Assembly: GCA_032622095.1 (NCBI GenBank)
Contig: CP136068.1
Location: 128,287,989 to 128,351,988 of the forward strand
From: Siphonodentalium dalli
Lineage: Eukaryota > Mollusca > Scaphopoda > Gadilida > Siphonodentaliidae
Direction: 5' to 3'
Length of the DNA stretch: 64,000 nucleotides
The notes under the pieces were generated by a model. The model was not told the origin of the DNA, did not search any database, and saw only the letters and a program-made list of their open reading frames with translations. The first letter of the stretch is position 1. Each line of letters begins with the position of its first letter. Below are positions 1-12,300 of the stretch, one piece after another. The position numbers and the translations under genes were made by a program.

Positions 1-560
1 ACGCATCTGGGGTATCAAACCACCATCTTAATTAATATAGTATACCAAACCAACTTAGTCCATAGAACGGGCACTGCCAATTGCCAACCAGTGTCCCCAA
101 CCACCCAATACGCATCCCAATCGACCCAACTAGTGTCGCAAACCATCCAAATGGTGCCCAAACACGCCGTGATGAGTAATCCAAACCATCCAACGATTGA
201 CACCATATATCACCCAGAGAATGTCCCAAATCATGCACGCGGTGTTCCAAACCTCACAACGAGCATCTCAAATCATCAATTGAGAACCCCACACCATCCA
301 ATGTGTGTCCAATAAAACCAATCAATGAGTGTTCATACCCATCCAATGGCCGTCCCATGCAACATGACGATTGCCTCAAACCACCCGGACCAAGAATGTC
401 TAAATACAATCCGCCTGGTGTCTAAAACCACCCCATGCAGAATGTCCCACACCATCGAATGATTGTCACAACTATTATACAAAATCATCCATCGGATATC
501 TCGAACAACCCAGCGAGTGTCTCTTGGTTTGGATTTTAAACCCATTGGGTGGTTTGGAAC
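1..560. repeat. Degenerate minisatellite, CCAAACCATCC polarity
   Basis: A unit of roughly 21-24 bases built around CCAAACCATCCAATGAGTGTC recurs with heavy divergence across this stretch. The apparent ORFs on both strands here are products of the repeat and are not called as genes. The polarity flips near position 530, and the same unit continues in reverse orientation after 840. Confidence 0.75.
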
Positions 561-589
561 ACTCATTTGATGGTCTTAATCCTTGACCG

Positions 590-812
590 TAGCTTCTTGA
601 CATTTTGCGAAAATCCTGTGCCATAGGGTGCATCGCATATATAAGGAAATGCATTGGCCTAACATTACCTACCTTGGCCATGTGAGTCACAGAATTCTCA
701 TAACATATGCAGGACTCCCTATGGGAGACCCGCATACATGTATATGGGAGAATGCATGGCACAGGATCATTAATGCTATATCAGCAAATCGCCCGTCATG
801 AAAGAGTTGAAT
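590..812. mobile_element. Small palindromic element of the CCTGTGCC family
   Basis: ATCCTGTGCCAT at 613 is mirrored by ATGGCACAGGAT ending at 767, and the inner sequence has further dyads (CGCATATATAAG and related). The surrounding text (gcgaaaatcctgtgcc before, cagcaaatcgcccgtcatga after) recurs at 44840-45640, 25880-25980 and 48790-50170, so this is a dispersed family. It carries no coding capacity and the superfamily is not identified. Confidence 0.6.
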
Positions 813-839
813 ACTAGGAGGAGGGTTTTGTACACTTGT

Positions 840-1830
840 TTAAATGTATTGAGATGCAAGTTAGTAGATGGTTTATGACACCATTTGGATGGATTGGGAA
901 CTCAATGGCTGGTTTGTTATACTAGTTGTATGGTTTGGGTCACTCGGTGGGTGGTTGTAACACCCATTGCATGGTTTGAGACAACAGTTGAATTGGTTTG
1001 GACACTCGACTTGGATATGGGACACACGTGTGGTTGAATGTGACATAAATTTGTCGATTTATTCAATGATTGGGCCATTTTATAAATTGAGACGACTTTT
1101 GGTGGTTTGAACCTATTTGGTTAGGAACACCAGTTGCATTGTTTGGGGCACTACTAGTACCATGCACTGTGATTTGGATCAACAGTTGCAGGGTTGCGAC
1201 ACTGATCGGGTGAATGAGACACTCCTTGTATGGCCTGTGATACCCATTGTGTGGGTTAGGGTACCAGATGCATGGTTTGGAGGACTATCTGTGCTGGTCG
1301 GGAATCAGGTGCATATCGTACAGGGCACTACTTAATTGTTTGTGCCACCCGTTGGAAAGTTTGAGACCAATTGGGTGGTTTTGGACACTAGGTGTGCATA
1401 TGGGACACACGAATGGTGGAATGAGATACTCATTTGTCGACTGGTTCACTGATTGGGCCGTGGAATGGATTGAGACGACAGTTGGTGGTTTGGGACACCC
1501 GTGGTATGACATAGAACTCTCTTCGGATGGCCTGGGACAAAACAATTGGTGCATATGGGACACTCTTTTCCTTTCGAACATTCGCTGGATTGTTTGGGAC
1601 ACTAATTTGTTGGCTTTGGGCATTCATTGGATGGATTGGCCCGCTCATTGTATGATTTGGATCACACGTTGGATGGTTAGGGACACTCATTTTGGTAGTT
1701 TGGGACAAAACCTGTGTAGCTTGGAACGTTCGTTGAATTGTTTGGGGCACTACCATGCGCTGTGGTTTGGAGCAATCGTTGCAGGGCTACGACAATACTC
1801 GTGGTAATTTAGATGGCATGTGATACTCAT
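840..1830. repeat. Degenerate minisatellite, GGTTTGGGACACT polarity
   Basis: The unit seen at 1-560 appears here as its reverse complement (TGGTTTGGGACACTCGTTGGA and variants, about 21-25 bases), with dozens of diverged copies. The 186-codon open frame at 1247-1807 lies entirely in the repeat and is not considered a gene. Confidence 0.75.
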
Positions 1831-2529
1831 TGTGTAAAGCACTTCAACTGTTGACTTCCGATTGCCATTTTCGTCATCATTTTTGAAAACTCGGGTTTTG
1901 ACTTACTGTTATCGTATTAGGATTGGACATCATGTATGGTGGCGCAACTGGCACCTACGGTGAAAGTTACTGTAAAATGCTCTTTTTGTTACTTTCGGTT
2001 GCCATTTTGTCCTCCATTTTGGACTCTTTTTTTCAGTCAAATTATGCTGGAAATGACAGGCATATGGCATGGAATCAAGAAAAATAGGTTTTTGCTGAAC
2101 ATGTATGTAGTGAGTGGGGTATACTCCCGGAAATCGCCGCCATATTGCCCGGAACATACACTGTCACATTTTAACGTCTAAATAGTTTGAGTAGACATCC
2201 TTACGAAAAATGAATGAAGTTTAATCCTGGGGGTGTGCACGTTTGATCGACCTGGTTCCCGGACTAAAATTTCAATTTTCGTTTCTTACATGTTTTACTA
2301 CATTTTTTTATAATAAAAAATAACGAATTTTCCTCCCTGAAACGCGCGGAACGTTTGTGGTCAGTAGATTTGTATATTTATATAAATTTTTCCAGGTTCA
2401 CCTTAAAATTGTGCTTTGTATTCGACAGTATGTGAAAATAAAAGTTATTATTTTTTTTTGGGTACGATCAGAAACCCCCTTCTGAAATGAAAACGCCAGG
2501 AAATTTCGTTTCAGAAATTGTGTATTATT
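1831..2529. other. No gene seen
   Basis: The stretch is AT-rich. The 81-codon frame at 1936-2181 has an equally long overlapping open frame on the opposite strand and no recognisable domain, so it is not called. Phrases such as gttgccattttgtcctccattttgg resemble the diverged non-coding repeats at 2830 and 58800. Confidence 0.5.
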
Positions 2530-3075
2530 CAGGGGGGGGGGGGTCGGAAAAAAAATTCAGGCACGTATGGCATTTTTTCCCTTTCGATCATTTTTTGTAC
2601 CCACCCACCCCCAACGCCAATTTTTTTTCCGTTTTCGGCAGTTTTTTCCGACTATTTTTTGACACCCACCCCCCCTTTTAACACTAAAACAGAGATTTGC
2701 GGGGGGAAATTCACTGTAAACAGCTGTATATGAATTTCTGTGCATACTATTTATCATGGATGTTAACATGGACATGTAAATAGGAATGAGTCATGTTGAG
2801 GTCATTCGGCCAAAAAAACATGGCTGCCAGCGGCCATCTTGGATTTCAAAATTTGCAACAAAATACAACACGATAACTGCCTGCAGTCAGTTTACAGCTA
2901 GAATTACATTATTTCTCTCATTCAAAGTGGGTTTGAAGCCCAACTCATTGCCAAAACACTAAAAAACAAGCAGGAAATTTGTTTTTAGTTGCGTAAAAAA
3001 TTGCTTGTTGGTGGCTTTGACCACCCACCCACCCCGGCATACGTGCCGGAATTTTATTTTTCACCCCCCCCCCTG
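2530..3075. mobile_element. Non-autonomous hAT-like element, short copy
   Basis: The ends are CAGGGGGG and CCCCCCTG, with the inverted repeat continuing inside as ggcacgtatg near the left end and catacgtgcc near the right. Flanks are gtattatt at 2522-2529 and tattatt at 3076-3082, a 7-8 bp target duplication. The element is 546 bp with no ORF. CAGGG/CCCTG ends with a duplication of about 8 bp point to hAT-type transposition. A longer relative in reverse orientation sits at 4391-6153. Confidence 0.65.
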
Positions 3076-3633
3076 TATTATTGGTCAGTGATTGCTGGAG
3101 TACTAATAATATAACAAATCAGCTTTGTACTCAAAAGTGCAAATAGTCTTTTTTGAATTTGTGTGGGGTCTCCGGTCCCAAAACGCCAGGAATGCGGAAC
3201 TTAAGAAATCGGATTTCTTCAAACGTTCCTGGGGTTGAACAAATCTGGGGCATCAAATCTTTCGTACGCAATTGTGCAAATATAACCCAGCAGGCTCTCG
3301 GACAATTACAGCTATATAATTGTTGTAGTCCGATACCAATGGTAGTTATAGTTATCTGATAAACTGTTCACACAACAATAGATCAAACACCAACATGCAC
3401 GTTTATTCTGAATGACATGCATTCAAAATTACCTATGTTGGCTAACTTGGCAACCTTGTGCTTCAATTTTTGTGAGTTCATATTATTTGTATATGTTATC
3501 TAGACGCAAAAAAACGAGACTACACCAAAGTAACACCGATTCGAACATATCCGAATCAGCAGACCGATTCGGTATCGATCTCGAATCGGGTGCCCGATAT
3601 CGACATCGAATCGAATCTCGAATATTCGCAGGT
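3076..3633. other. No gene seen; GATTCGA-rich dyad patch
   Basis: No coding region is supported. Positions 3535-3630 hold a dense run of gattcga/tcgaatc motifs in both orientations, which could be the end of another palindromic repeat. Confidence 0.4.
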
Positions 3634-4390
3634 CCCTAAATCATAACATTTTTTTGTATGATAGCCCTTAAAATGGTGAACCCCAAATTTGAGCCCGTGC
3701 AGTGAAAACATATGTCAGCTTTTCCTGATTCATGTCCAGATATAGGAGGGTCCAGATATGTCCCAATATCCATATTGCATGCCAGAATCTAAGATATAGG
3801 CACATACTCATTTTTTATGATGGGCCCTTAAAATGGTGAACCCCAAATTTGAGCCCGTGCAGTGAAAACCTATGTCAACTATACCCGAGTCATGTCCAGA
3901 TGCAGGACGGTCCAGATATGTCCCAATATCCATATTTATTACATAATCCAAAGATATAGGCCATTAGAATTTTCTATAATGGGCCCTTAAAATGGTAAAC
4001 CCCAAATTTTAGCCGTTTAAACCTGAGTCATGTCCATGATCCAGATATGTCCCGATATCCATATTATATCCAGAATCCAACGATATAGTCACATACCAAT
4101 CTTTTATGATGGACCCTTAAAATTGTGAATCCCAAAGTTGAGTTGTGCAGTGAAAACCTATGCCAAATCTATGTCAACTATACCCGAGTCATGTCCAGAT
4201 GCAGGATGGTCCAGATGTGACCAAATATTCATATTATATCCCAGAATCCAAAGATATAGGCACATAACAATTTTATATGATGGGCCCTTAAAATGGTGAA
4301 CCCCAAATTTTAGCCCGTGCAGGTGTAAACTAAGTAAACTATTCTCCCGATATTCAAATTAGATGCCAGAACCCCAAATTTGAGCCAGTA
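3634..4390 (+). repeat. Tandem array of a ~160-bp unit, forward arm
   Basis: About five copies of a unit containing gggcccttaaaatggtgaacc and ccaaatttgagcccgtgcag recur at 3664, 3824, 3983, 4113 and 4284, mostly 160 bp apart. The last unit is interrupted at 4391 by the long hAT-like element and resumes at 6154. The same unit appears in reverse orientation at 7190-8240. Confidence 0.8.
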
Positions 4391-6153
4391 CGGGGGGGGT
4401 GTGAACAAAATAATTCCGGCACGTATGTCAGTGTGGGTGGGTGGTCAAAGCCACCAACAAGCAATTTTGTCCGCAACTAAAAACAAAATTTCCTGCTTGT
4501 TTTTGTTTACTGTTTTGGCAATGAGTTGGGCTTTACAACCACTTTGAATGAGAGAAATAATGTAACTCTAACTGGTAAACTGACTGCAGACAGTTATCCA
4601 GTTGTATTTTTTATAAATGGGTGTTAGTCCATGGGAAATTCGAACGTGATCCTGCATGAGCGATTTTTAAAAAGCAAAGTCTGCCTTTTGATGTTAAACC
4701 GAGCTAATCAAATATACACACTTGTAATAAAATATACTGACTGTAGACTTATTCAGTTTTGTATTACAGGAGGGTGCAGCTGATAAGTTATATCTTATGC
4801 ACTGAACAGCACTAAGGGAATTGTCATATAAACAACAACCATTATCATAACAAAATTATTTTGTTTTAGAATAATCTGCATATAAAACAAACACAAATAA
4901 CATTTAGCTTAAAGGTATAAAAGAAAAATAAGAGGAATGCTCATCACTATAAAACAATGAAACAGCAACTGGGCTCAGCTGGGCTGATTAAAAATTAAAC
5001 TTTAAAATAAAAAAGTAAACACTGTGATAACAGGACATAGAGTATTTGGCATCACTATTAGAATATATATCTTCGTTTGATAAAACATAACAATAAGCCA
5101 TGTAAAACTTCCTTTGATTGTCAACTTTTACCAAGTTTGGTTTTCAAAGTTTGATAATACCAATAAAACTTCACTATAGTCATTCTGCCTATATAACTGA
5201 ACTTGTCATAATTCAAAAGAAGTATTAATGGTGACATTATTTCATGTGAATCTATGGCTTGTTTTATCACAATCTAGACATTGATCTAAACACAATTAAA
5301 TGTGCAAATAAAACAAATGAAAAACAAATCTGGACGGTTTGTCAGTAAAACAACCTTTGTCATAACAATTTAAAAATAGAAATGGATTTCTCATCACATA
5401 AAGTTGGCACATGATAATATTGAGCTAAGACTGAATGTTACAGACTTATACAACTAAAAACATAAAACAAAAAGTAAATACCAAAACATTCTCATCTATA
5501 GACTGCTGTACCCTTGTTCCTCAACTTAACAATTGTTCAAATCAACAAAACCTACTTTAACCATACATAATGCACACTAAGTGTGCGTTCGATTTGTCAA
5601 CTTGACACATTTGGACACATATTTACAAAAGTAGTAAGAAATAAATGTTGCTTCTTATTGCTTTTAAACGAAGAAGTGAGCTATGTGACTGATCAGCTGT
5701 CAAAAATTTCTTTTAATCATAGTTGTATCTCAAATCGGACTATATATTCTGATAAGGCAACATTGCATAATTCCATTTCTTTAAATGTTGGGAGATAGCA
5801 GTCGAATCACTGGTCGAATCAGGTAGAATATCAAAATGTTACTGCGACATAGATGTGTTCTGACATCCATTCAGAAAACGAAAATAGTCATGCTTGTGTT
5901 TTCTCAAAACATAGGAAGCTCACATAGTAGTATGGGCCTAAATTCACTTGAAAGTTATTAACAACTGTTTCCGTCGGTTTTCGCATCTTTATTACTGTTT
6001 TAGTGTTTTAAGGGGGTCGGTGTCCAAAAATGGTCGGAAAAAACTGTCGAAAACGAAAAAAAATTTGGCGGTGGGGGTGGGTGGGTACAAAAAATGATCG
6101 AAAGGGAACAAATGCCATACATGCCTGACTTTTTTTCCGACCCCCACCCCCCT
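4391..6153. mobile_element. hAT-like element, long copy, nested in the 160-bp array
   Basis: This is the reverse-oriented, longer relative of 2530-3075: both ends match that copy (ttccggcacgtatg at the left, catacatgcctgac and a C-run at the right). Flanks gccagta (4384-4390) and gccagtg (6154-6160) restore the interrupted 160-bp unit when joined, so they look like a target duplication with one change. The interior (4640-5990) is AT-rich and holds no convincing coding sequence. Confidence 0.6.
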
Positions 6154-6302
6154 GCCAGTGCAGAAAAAACCTATGTCAGCTATACCTGTGTCAAGTCCGG
6201 ATTCAGGAGGGTTCAGATATGTCCCATTATCCACAATATATCCCAGAATCTAAATGTTTAAACACATACCCTTTTTCTATGATTGACCCTTAAAATGGTG
6301 AA
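6154..6302 (+). repeat. Continuation of the 160-bp unit after the nested insertion
   Basis: The sequence resumes the same unit (aaaacctatgtcagctatacc, then cttaaaatggtgaaccc) in forward orientation up to the 0.9-kb core that starts near 6303. Confidence 0.7.
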
Positions 6303-7187
6303 CCCTGTGTAGTGGGAACTGGGGTGGAGTGGGACATTTTTTCTTTGATTGCCCATTACTCAATTTGTGCTACATGACTGTTGCTTTTTGTACTATTTAT
6401 ACATCATTGCCATCATGCTATATTTCCCATGCTGACAACTTAAACAAGGTACCCAAATGTCTCACACTTCCCCGGGTCAGGGGGTACAGTGGGTCACCCA
6501 TTATAATTCCATAACATACCCTATAACAACAACTGAAATAGTTATTTATTCAAAGAGGGAAATTCGTTCTGTGGTAACACGCATTCATATAGTTGAAACA
6601 CAAGGCCTTATTGATACTTCCACTCAATCGTGGAGGAGTGGGACACAGTTTCAATCCACAGGGCCCAATTCTAATCTGACAAACTAATTGAAAAAAGTTC
6701 TATTTGGGGTCTACATGTAGAAGATAAAAGCAGCCAGGAATGGTATTTTCCAAAGATCTGCTCAACTCTATATTACTGTTACTAACAGTCCCAATGTACA
6801 CCGAGCCACATGTCCCACTCTAACCCGACACAGTCATGTATCAGTTGAGTCAATATTTTAGCAACACGCCTATGCTAAGGTATTGAAACAGATATACAAT
6901 TTGAAGCCCAAACACAGTTGTTTCAGAGCTCAGAGTCGGTAAGAAAATATCTCTCATATGAAAAATTTCAAAATGTTGTGTTCGGAAAAATATTGCTCAG
7001 ATTCCATAAAAATCACATAAAAAATATAATATGCTTGCTACACGTGTGATTCATGTCATATGTTCTGGGGACATCTTATGAGCATCAAATGAATACATAC
7101 AGAATAGGCAACTCATCGATGGTATGGAGTTATCTCCACTGCCCACAGTACCCACTGTCCCACTCCACCCGTTTCCCCTACACTGCA
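6303..7187. mobile_element. Core element with inverted ends between opposed arrays
   Basis: The left end tgtagtgggaactggggtgg is mirrored at the right by ccacccgtttcccctaca, followed in both by gagtgggaca. The core is about 885 bp, lacks a convincing ORF, and separates forward 160-bp units on its left from reverse units on its right. It is either an independent insertion or the centre of a composite element whose long arms are the arrays. Confidence 0.55.
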
Positions 7188-7189
7188 GA

Positions 7190-8240
7190 GACTCAAATTT
7201 GATGTTCACCATTTTAGGGGCCCATCATAGAAAATGAGTAGGTGGCTAAATCTTGGGATTCTGTGAATATAATATGGATGTTGGGACATATCTGAACCTT
7301 CTGCATCTGTGCATGACACTGATATAGTTGACTTACGTTTTCACTGCACGGGCTCCATATCGGTGTTCAAACATTTAAGGGCCCATCACTGAAAATGTGT
7401 ATGTGCCTATATCTTTGGATTCTGGCATATAATATGGATGTTGGGCATATATAGACCGTCCTGCAGCTGTACATGACTCATATATAGTTGACTTAGGTTT
7501 TCACTGCACGAACTTCATTTTGGGGTTCAAACAGAAATTGTGTATGTGCCTTTACTTTGGTTCTGGCATATAATATGTATTTTGGGACAAATGTGGACCG
7601 TCCTGCATCTGTACATGACTCATATATACATGTAGTTGAATTAGGTTTAAACTGCATGGGCTCAAATTTGGGGTTCGCCATTTCAAGGCCCCTTTCATAG
7701 AAATGGGCAGGTGCCTAAATCTTTGGATTCTGGGAATATATTGTAGGTGTTAGGACATATCTGGAATCTCCTGCATCTGTACAGGACTCCGATATAGTTG
7801 ACTTAGGTTTAGACTACACAGGCTCCAATTTGGGGTTCACCATTTTAAGGGCCCATCATAGAAAATGGGTAGGTGCCTAAATCTTTGAATTCTGGGAATA
7901 TAATATGGATGTTGGGACATATCTGGACCCTCCTGCATCTGTACGTGACTCATATATAGTTGACATAGGCTATCACTGCACATACTAGTACATCATTTTG
8001 GGGTTCAAACATTTAAGGGCCCATCACAGAAAATGTGTATTGATGTGCCTATATCTTTGGATTCTGGCATATAATAAGGACGTTGGGACATATATGGACC
8101 GTCCTGCATCTGTACATGACTCATGTATAGCTGACATGTTTAAACTGCACGGGTTCAAATTTGGGGTTCACAATTTTAAGGGCCCATCATAGAAGATGGG
8201 TAGGTGCCCAAATCTTTGGATTCTGGACATATAATATTAA
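7190..8240 (-). repeat. Tandem array of the ~160-bp unit, reverse arm
   Basis: Reverse-complement copies of the unit seen at 3634-4390 occur with gggcccat landmarks near 7217, 7379, 7687, 7849, 8019 and 8180. No ORF is credible. Confidence 0.8.
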
Positions 8241-9312
8241 TTATTTTTTGTGACTAGTATTACATGCTGGCTTGATAGATATAGTTAGCTACATTGATAA
8301 ATACTACTGCCCGTATAAACTTTGTGACCATCATGACCAGCTATAGTGACTAATGGAACTGGCTAGATAGACTTACCACCATGGTTAGCTATGATGTCTA
8401 CACTTACCATCGTTTCTGTATAGATTATCCACCATAGCTAGCTACTGTGCTCGATATTACTGTCGATATGTACTGAATTACTACAATGACTAAATATAGT
8501 AACCAATGTAGCTCACTAAATAGACTTACCGCGCTGGTGAGCTATAGTGACTATTATTATTAGCCGGATATATAGACCATCCGCCAGTGCTAGCTATATT
8601 GATTATTATTACTGCCTATTTAAACTGCACAACCACCATGATTATCCATTATGACTACAGTAACTGGCTAGATAGACTTACCACCCTGGCTAGCTGCAGT
8701 GACTACTATTACTAGCTTGTGGTATAGACTATCTTCCTATCTGGCTACTTTGATCGATATAACTGCCCATATATACTGAATAACCACCATGACTAGCTAT
8801 AGGCATACACAATGACTGTTTATATGAATAATTAACTGTCTAGATAGACTTGACACCCAGGTTAGCTTGAGTGACTACACTTGCTAGCTTTCTGGAAAGA
8901 TCCGCTATAGCTAGCTATGTTGATCAATACTACTGCCAACATGTACTGATTAACCACAATGGCTAGCTATAGTGACTTATTAACTAGCTAGATAGACTTA
9001 CCACCCAGGTTAGCTATAGTGACTACATTTACTAGCTTACTGTGTAGAATAGTATACACTTATAGCTACTTTGATCAATATTGCTGCCCACATGTACTAA
9101 ATAGCCATCACGACTAGCTACAGTGACTAATGTAACTGGCAATATAGACATACCACCCTGATTGGCTATAGTGACTATTATCAATAGCTGTTTATAGACT
9201 AGCCGTCATTGGTAGCTATATGCATCGAGATTACTGCCTAGATAAACTGTACAACCACCATGACCAACTATTGTGTCTAATGTAACTGGCTAGAGAGACC
9301 TATCGCCCTTGG
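8241..9312. repeat. Degenerate ~155-bp tandem repeat
   Basis: Phrases such as agctatagtgactaatgtaa followed by ggctagatagacttaccacc recur near 8335, 8490, 8640, 8793, 8960, 9112 and 9262, spaced about 150-165 bp. About seven diverged units lead directly into the 68-bp satellite. Confidence 0.7.
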
Positions 9313-12300
9313 TTAGCAGTTTAGCAGCATACCACCGGTAGATTTCCGTTTGAGACTCTATTTTTATATATTTTCATTCCTTAGCAGTTTAGCAGCATAT
9401 CACCGCTATAATTCCGTTTGAAACTCTCTTTTCCAATAATTACATTTCTTAGCAGTTTAGCACCATAGCACCGCTAGAATTCAGTTTGAGACCCTATTTT
9501 TTAATATTTTCATTCCTTAGCAGTTTAGCAGCATAGCACTGCTATAATTGAGTTTGAAACTCTCTTTTTTAATATTTTCATTCCTTAGCAGTTTAGCAGC
9601 ATAGCACTGCTAGAATTGAGTTTGAAACTCTCTTTTTAAATATTTTTATTCCTTAACAGTTTAGCAGCAGAGCACTGCTAGAATTGAGTTTGAAACTCTC
9701 TTTTTTAATATTTTCATTCCTTAGCAGTTTAGCAGCATAGCACTGCTAGAATTGAGTTTGAAAGTCTCGTTATTAATATTTTTATTCCTTAGCAGTTTAG
9801 CAGCAGAGCACTGCTAAAATTCAGTTTGAAACTCTCTTTTTTAATATTTTCATTCCTTATCAGTTTAGCAGCAGAGCACTACTAGAATTCAGTTCGAACC
9901 TCTCTTTTTTAATATTATCATTCCTTAGCAGTTTAGCAGCATAGCAATGCTAGAATTGAGTTTGAAATTCTCTTTTTTAATATTTTTATTTCTTAGCAGT
10001 TTAGCAGCAGAGCCCTGCTAGAATTGAGTTTGAAACTCTCTTTTTTAATATTTCCATTCCTTAGCAGTTTAGCAGCAGAGCACTGCTAGGATTGAGTTTG
10101 AAATTCTCTTTTTTAATATATTTATTTCTTAGCAGTTTAGCAGCAGAGCCCTGCTAGAATTGAGTTTGATACTCTCGTTTTTAATATTTTATTCCTTAGC
10201 AGTTTAGCAGCAGAGTACTGCTAGAATTCAGTTTGAAACTCTTTTTTAAATATTTTTATTTCTTAGCAGTTTAGCAGCAGAGCCCTGCTAGAATTGAGTT
10301 TGAAACTCTCTTTTTTAATATTTTCATTCCTTAGCAGTTTAGCAGCAGAGCACTGCTAGGATTGAGTTTGAAATTCTCTTTTTTAATATATTTATTTCTT
10401 AGCAGTTTACAAGCAGAGCCCTGCTAGAATTGAGTTTGAAACTCTCGTTTTTAATATTTTATTCCTTAGCAGTTTAGCAGCAGAGCACTGCTAGGATTGA
10501 GTTTGAAATTCTCTTTTTTAATATATTTATTTCTTAGCAGTTTAGCAGCAGAGCCCTGCTAGAATTGAGTTTGAAACTCTCGTTTTTAATATTTTATTCC
10601 TTAGCAGCAGAGCACTGCTAGAATTCAGTTTGAAACTCTCTTTTTTAATATTTTTCATTCCTTAGCAGTTTAGCAGCATAGCACTGCTAGAATTCAGTTT
10701 GAAACTCTCTGTTTTAATATTTTCATTCCTTAGCAGTTTAGCAGCATAGCACTGCTAGAATTGAGTTTGAAACTCTCGTTTTTAATATTTTCATTCCTTA
10801 GCAGTTTAGCAGCATAGCACTGCTATAATTCAGTTTGAAACTCTCTTTTTTAATATATTCATTCCTTAGCAGTTTAGCAGCATAGCACTGCTAGAATTGA
10901 GGTTGAAACTATCTTTTTTAATATCTGCATTCCTTAGCAGTTTAGCAGCATAGCACTGCTAGAATTGAGTTTGAAATTCTCCTTTTTAATATTTTCATTC
11001 CTTAGCAGTTTTGCAGCAGAGCACTGCTAGAATTCAGTTTGAAACTCTCTTTTTTAATATTTTTATTTCTTAGCAGTTTAGCAGCAGAGCCCTGCTAGAA
11101 TTGAGTTTGAAACTCTCGTTTTTTAATATTTCCATTCCTTAGCAGTTTAGCAGCAGAGCACTGCTAGGATTGAGTTTGAAATTCTCTTTTTTAATATATT
11201 TATTTCTTAGCAGTTTAGCAGCAGAGCCCTGCTAGAATTGAGTTTGAAACTCTCGTTTTTAATATTTTATTCCTTAGCAGTTTAGCAGCAGAGTACTGCT
11301 AGAATTCAGTTTGAAACTCTTTTTTAAATATTTTTATTTCTTAGCAGTTTAGCAGCAGAGCCCTGCTAGAATTGAGTTTGAAACTCTCTTTTTTAATATT
11401 TTCATTCCTTAGCAGTTTAGCAGCAGAGCACTGCTAGGATTGAGTTTGAAATTCTCTTTTTTAATATATTTATTTCTTAGCAGTTTACAAGCAGAGCCCT
11501 GCTAGAATTGAGTTTGAAACTCTCGTTTTTAATATTTTATTCCTTAGCAGTTTAGCAGCAGAGCACTGCTAGGATTGAGTTTGAAATTCTCTTTTTTAAT
11601 ATATTTATTTCTTAGCAGTTTAGCAGCAGAGCCCTGCTAGAATTGAGTTTGAAACTCTCGTTTTTAATATTTTATTCCTTAGCAGCAGAGCACTGCTAGA
11701 ATTCAGTTTGAAACTCTCTTTTTTAATATTTTTCATTCCTTAGCAGTTTAGCAGCATAGCACTGCTAGAATTCAGTTTGAAACTCTCTGTTTTAATATTT
11801 TCATTCCTTAGCAGTTTAGCAGCATAGCACTGCTAGAATTGAGTTTGAAACTCTCGTTTTTAATATTTTCATTCCTTAGCAGTTTAGCAGCATAGCACTG
11901 CTAGAATTCAGTTTGAAACTCTCTTTTTTAATATATTCATTCCTTAGCAGTTTAGCAGCATAGCGCTGCTAGAATTGAGGTTGAAACTATCTTTTTTAAT
12001 ATGTGCATTCCTTAGCAGTTTAGCAGCATAGCACTGCTAGAATTGAGTTTGAAATTCTCCTTTTTAATATTTTCATTCCTTAGCAGTTTTGCAGCAGAGC
12101 ACTGCTAGAATTCAGATTGAAACTCTCTTTTTTAATATTTTTATTCCTTAGCAGTTTAGTAGCATAGCACTGCTAGAATTGAGTTTGAAACTCTCTTTTT
12201 TAATATTTTCATTCCTTAGCAGTTTTGCAGCATAGCACTGCTAGAATTGAGTTTAAAACTATCTTTTTTAATATTTTTATTCCTTAGCAGTTTAGCAGCA

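Noticed and set aside
1247-1807. 186-codon ORF
   Set aside because: It lies wholly within a degenerate minisatellite whose unit generates Trp/Gly/His-rich frames.
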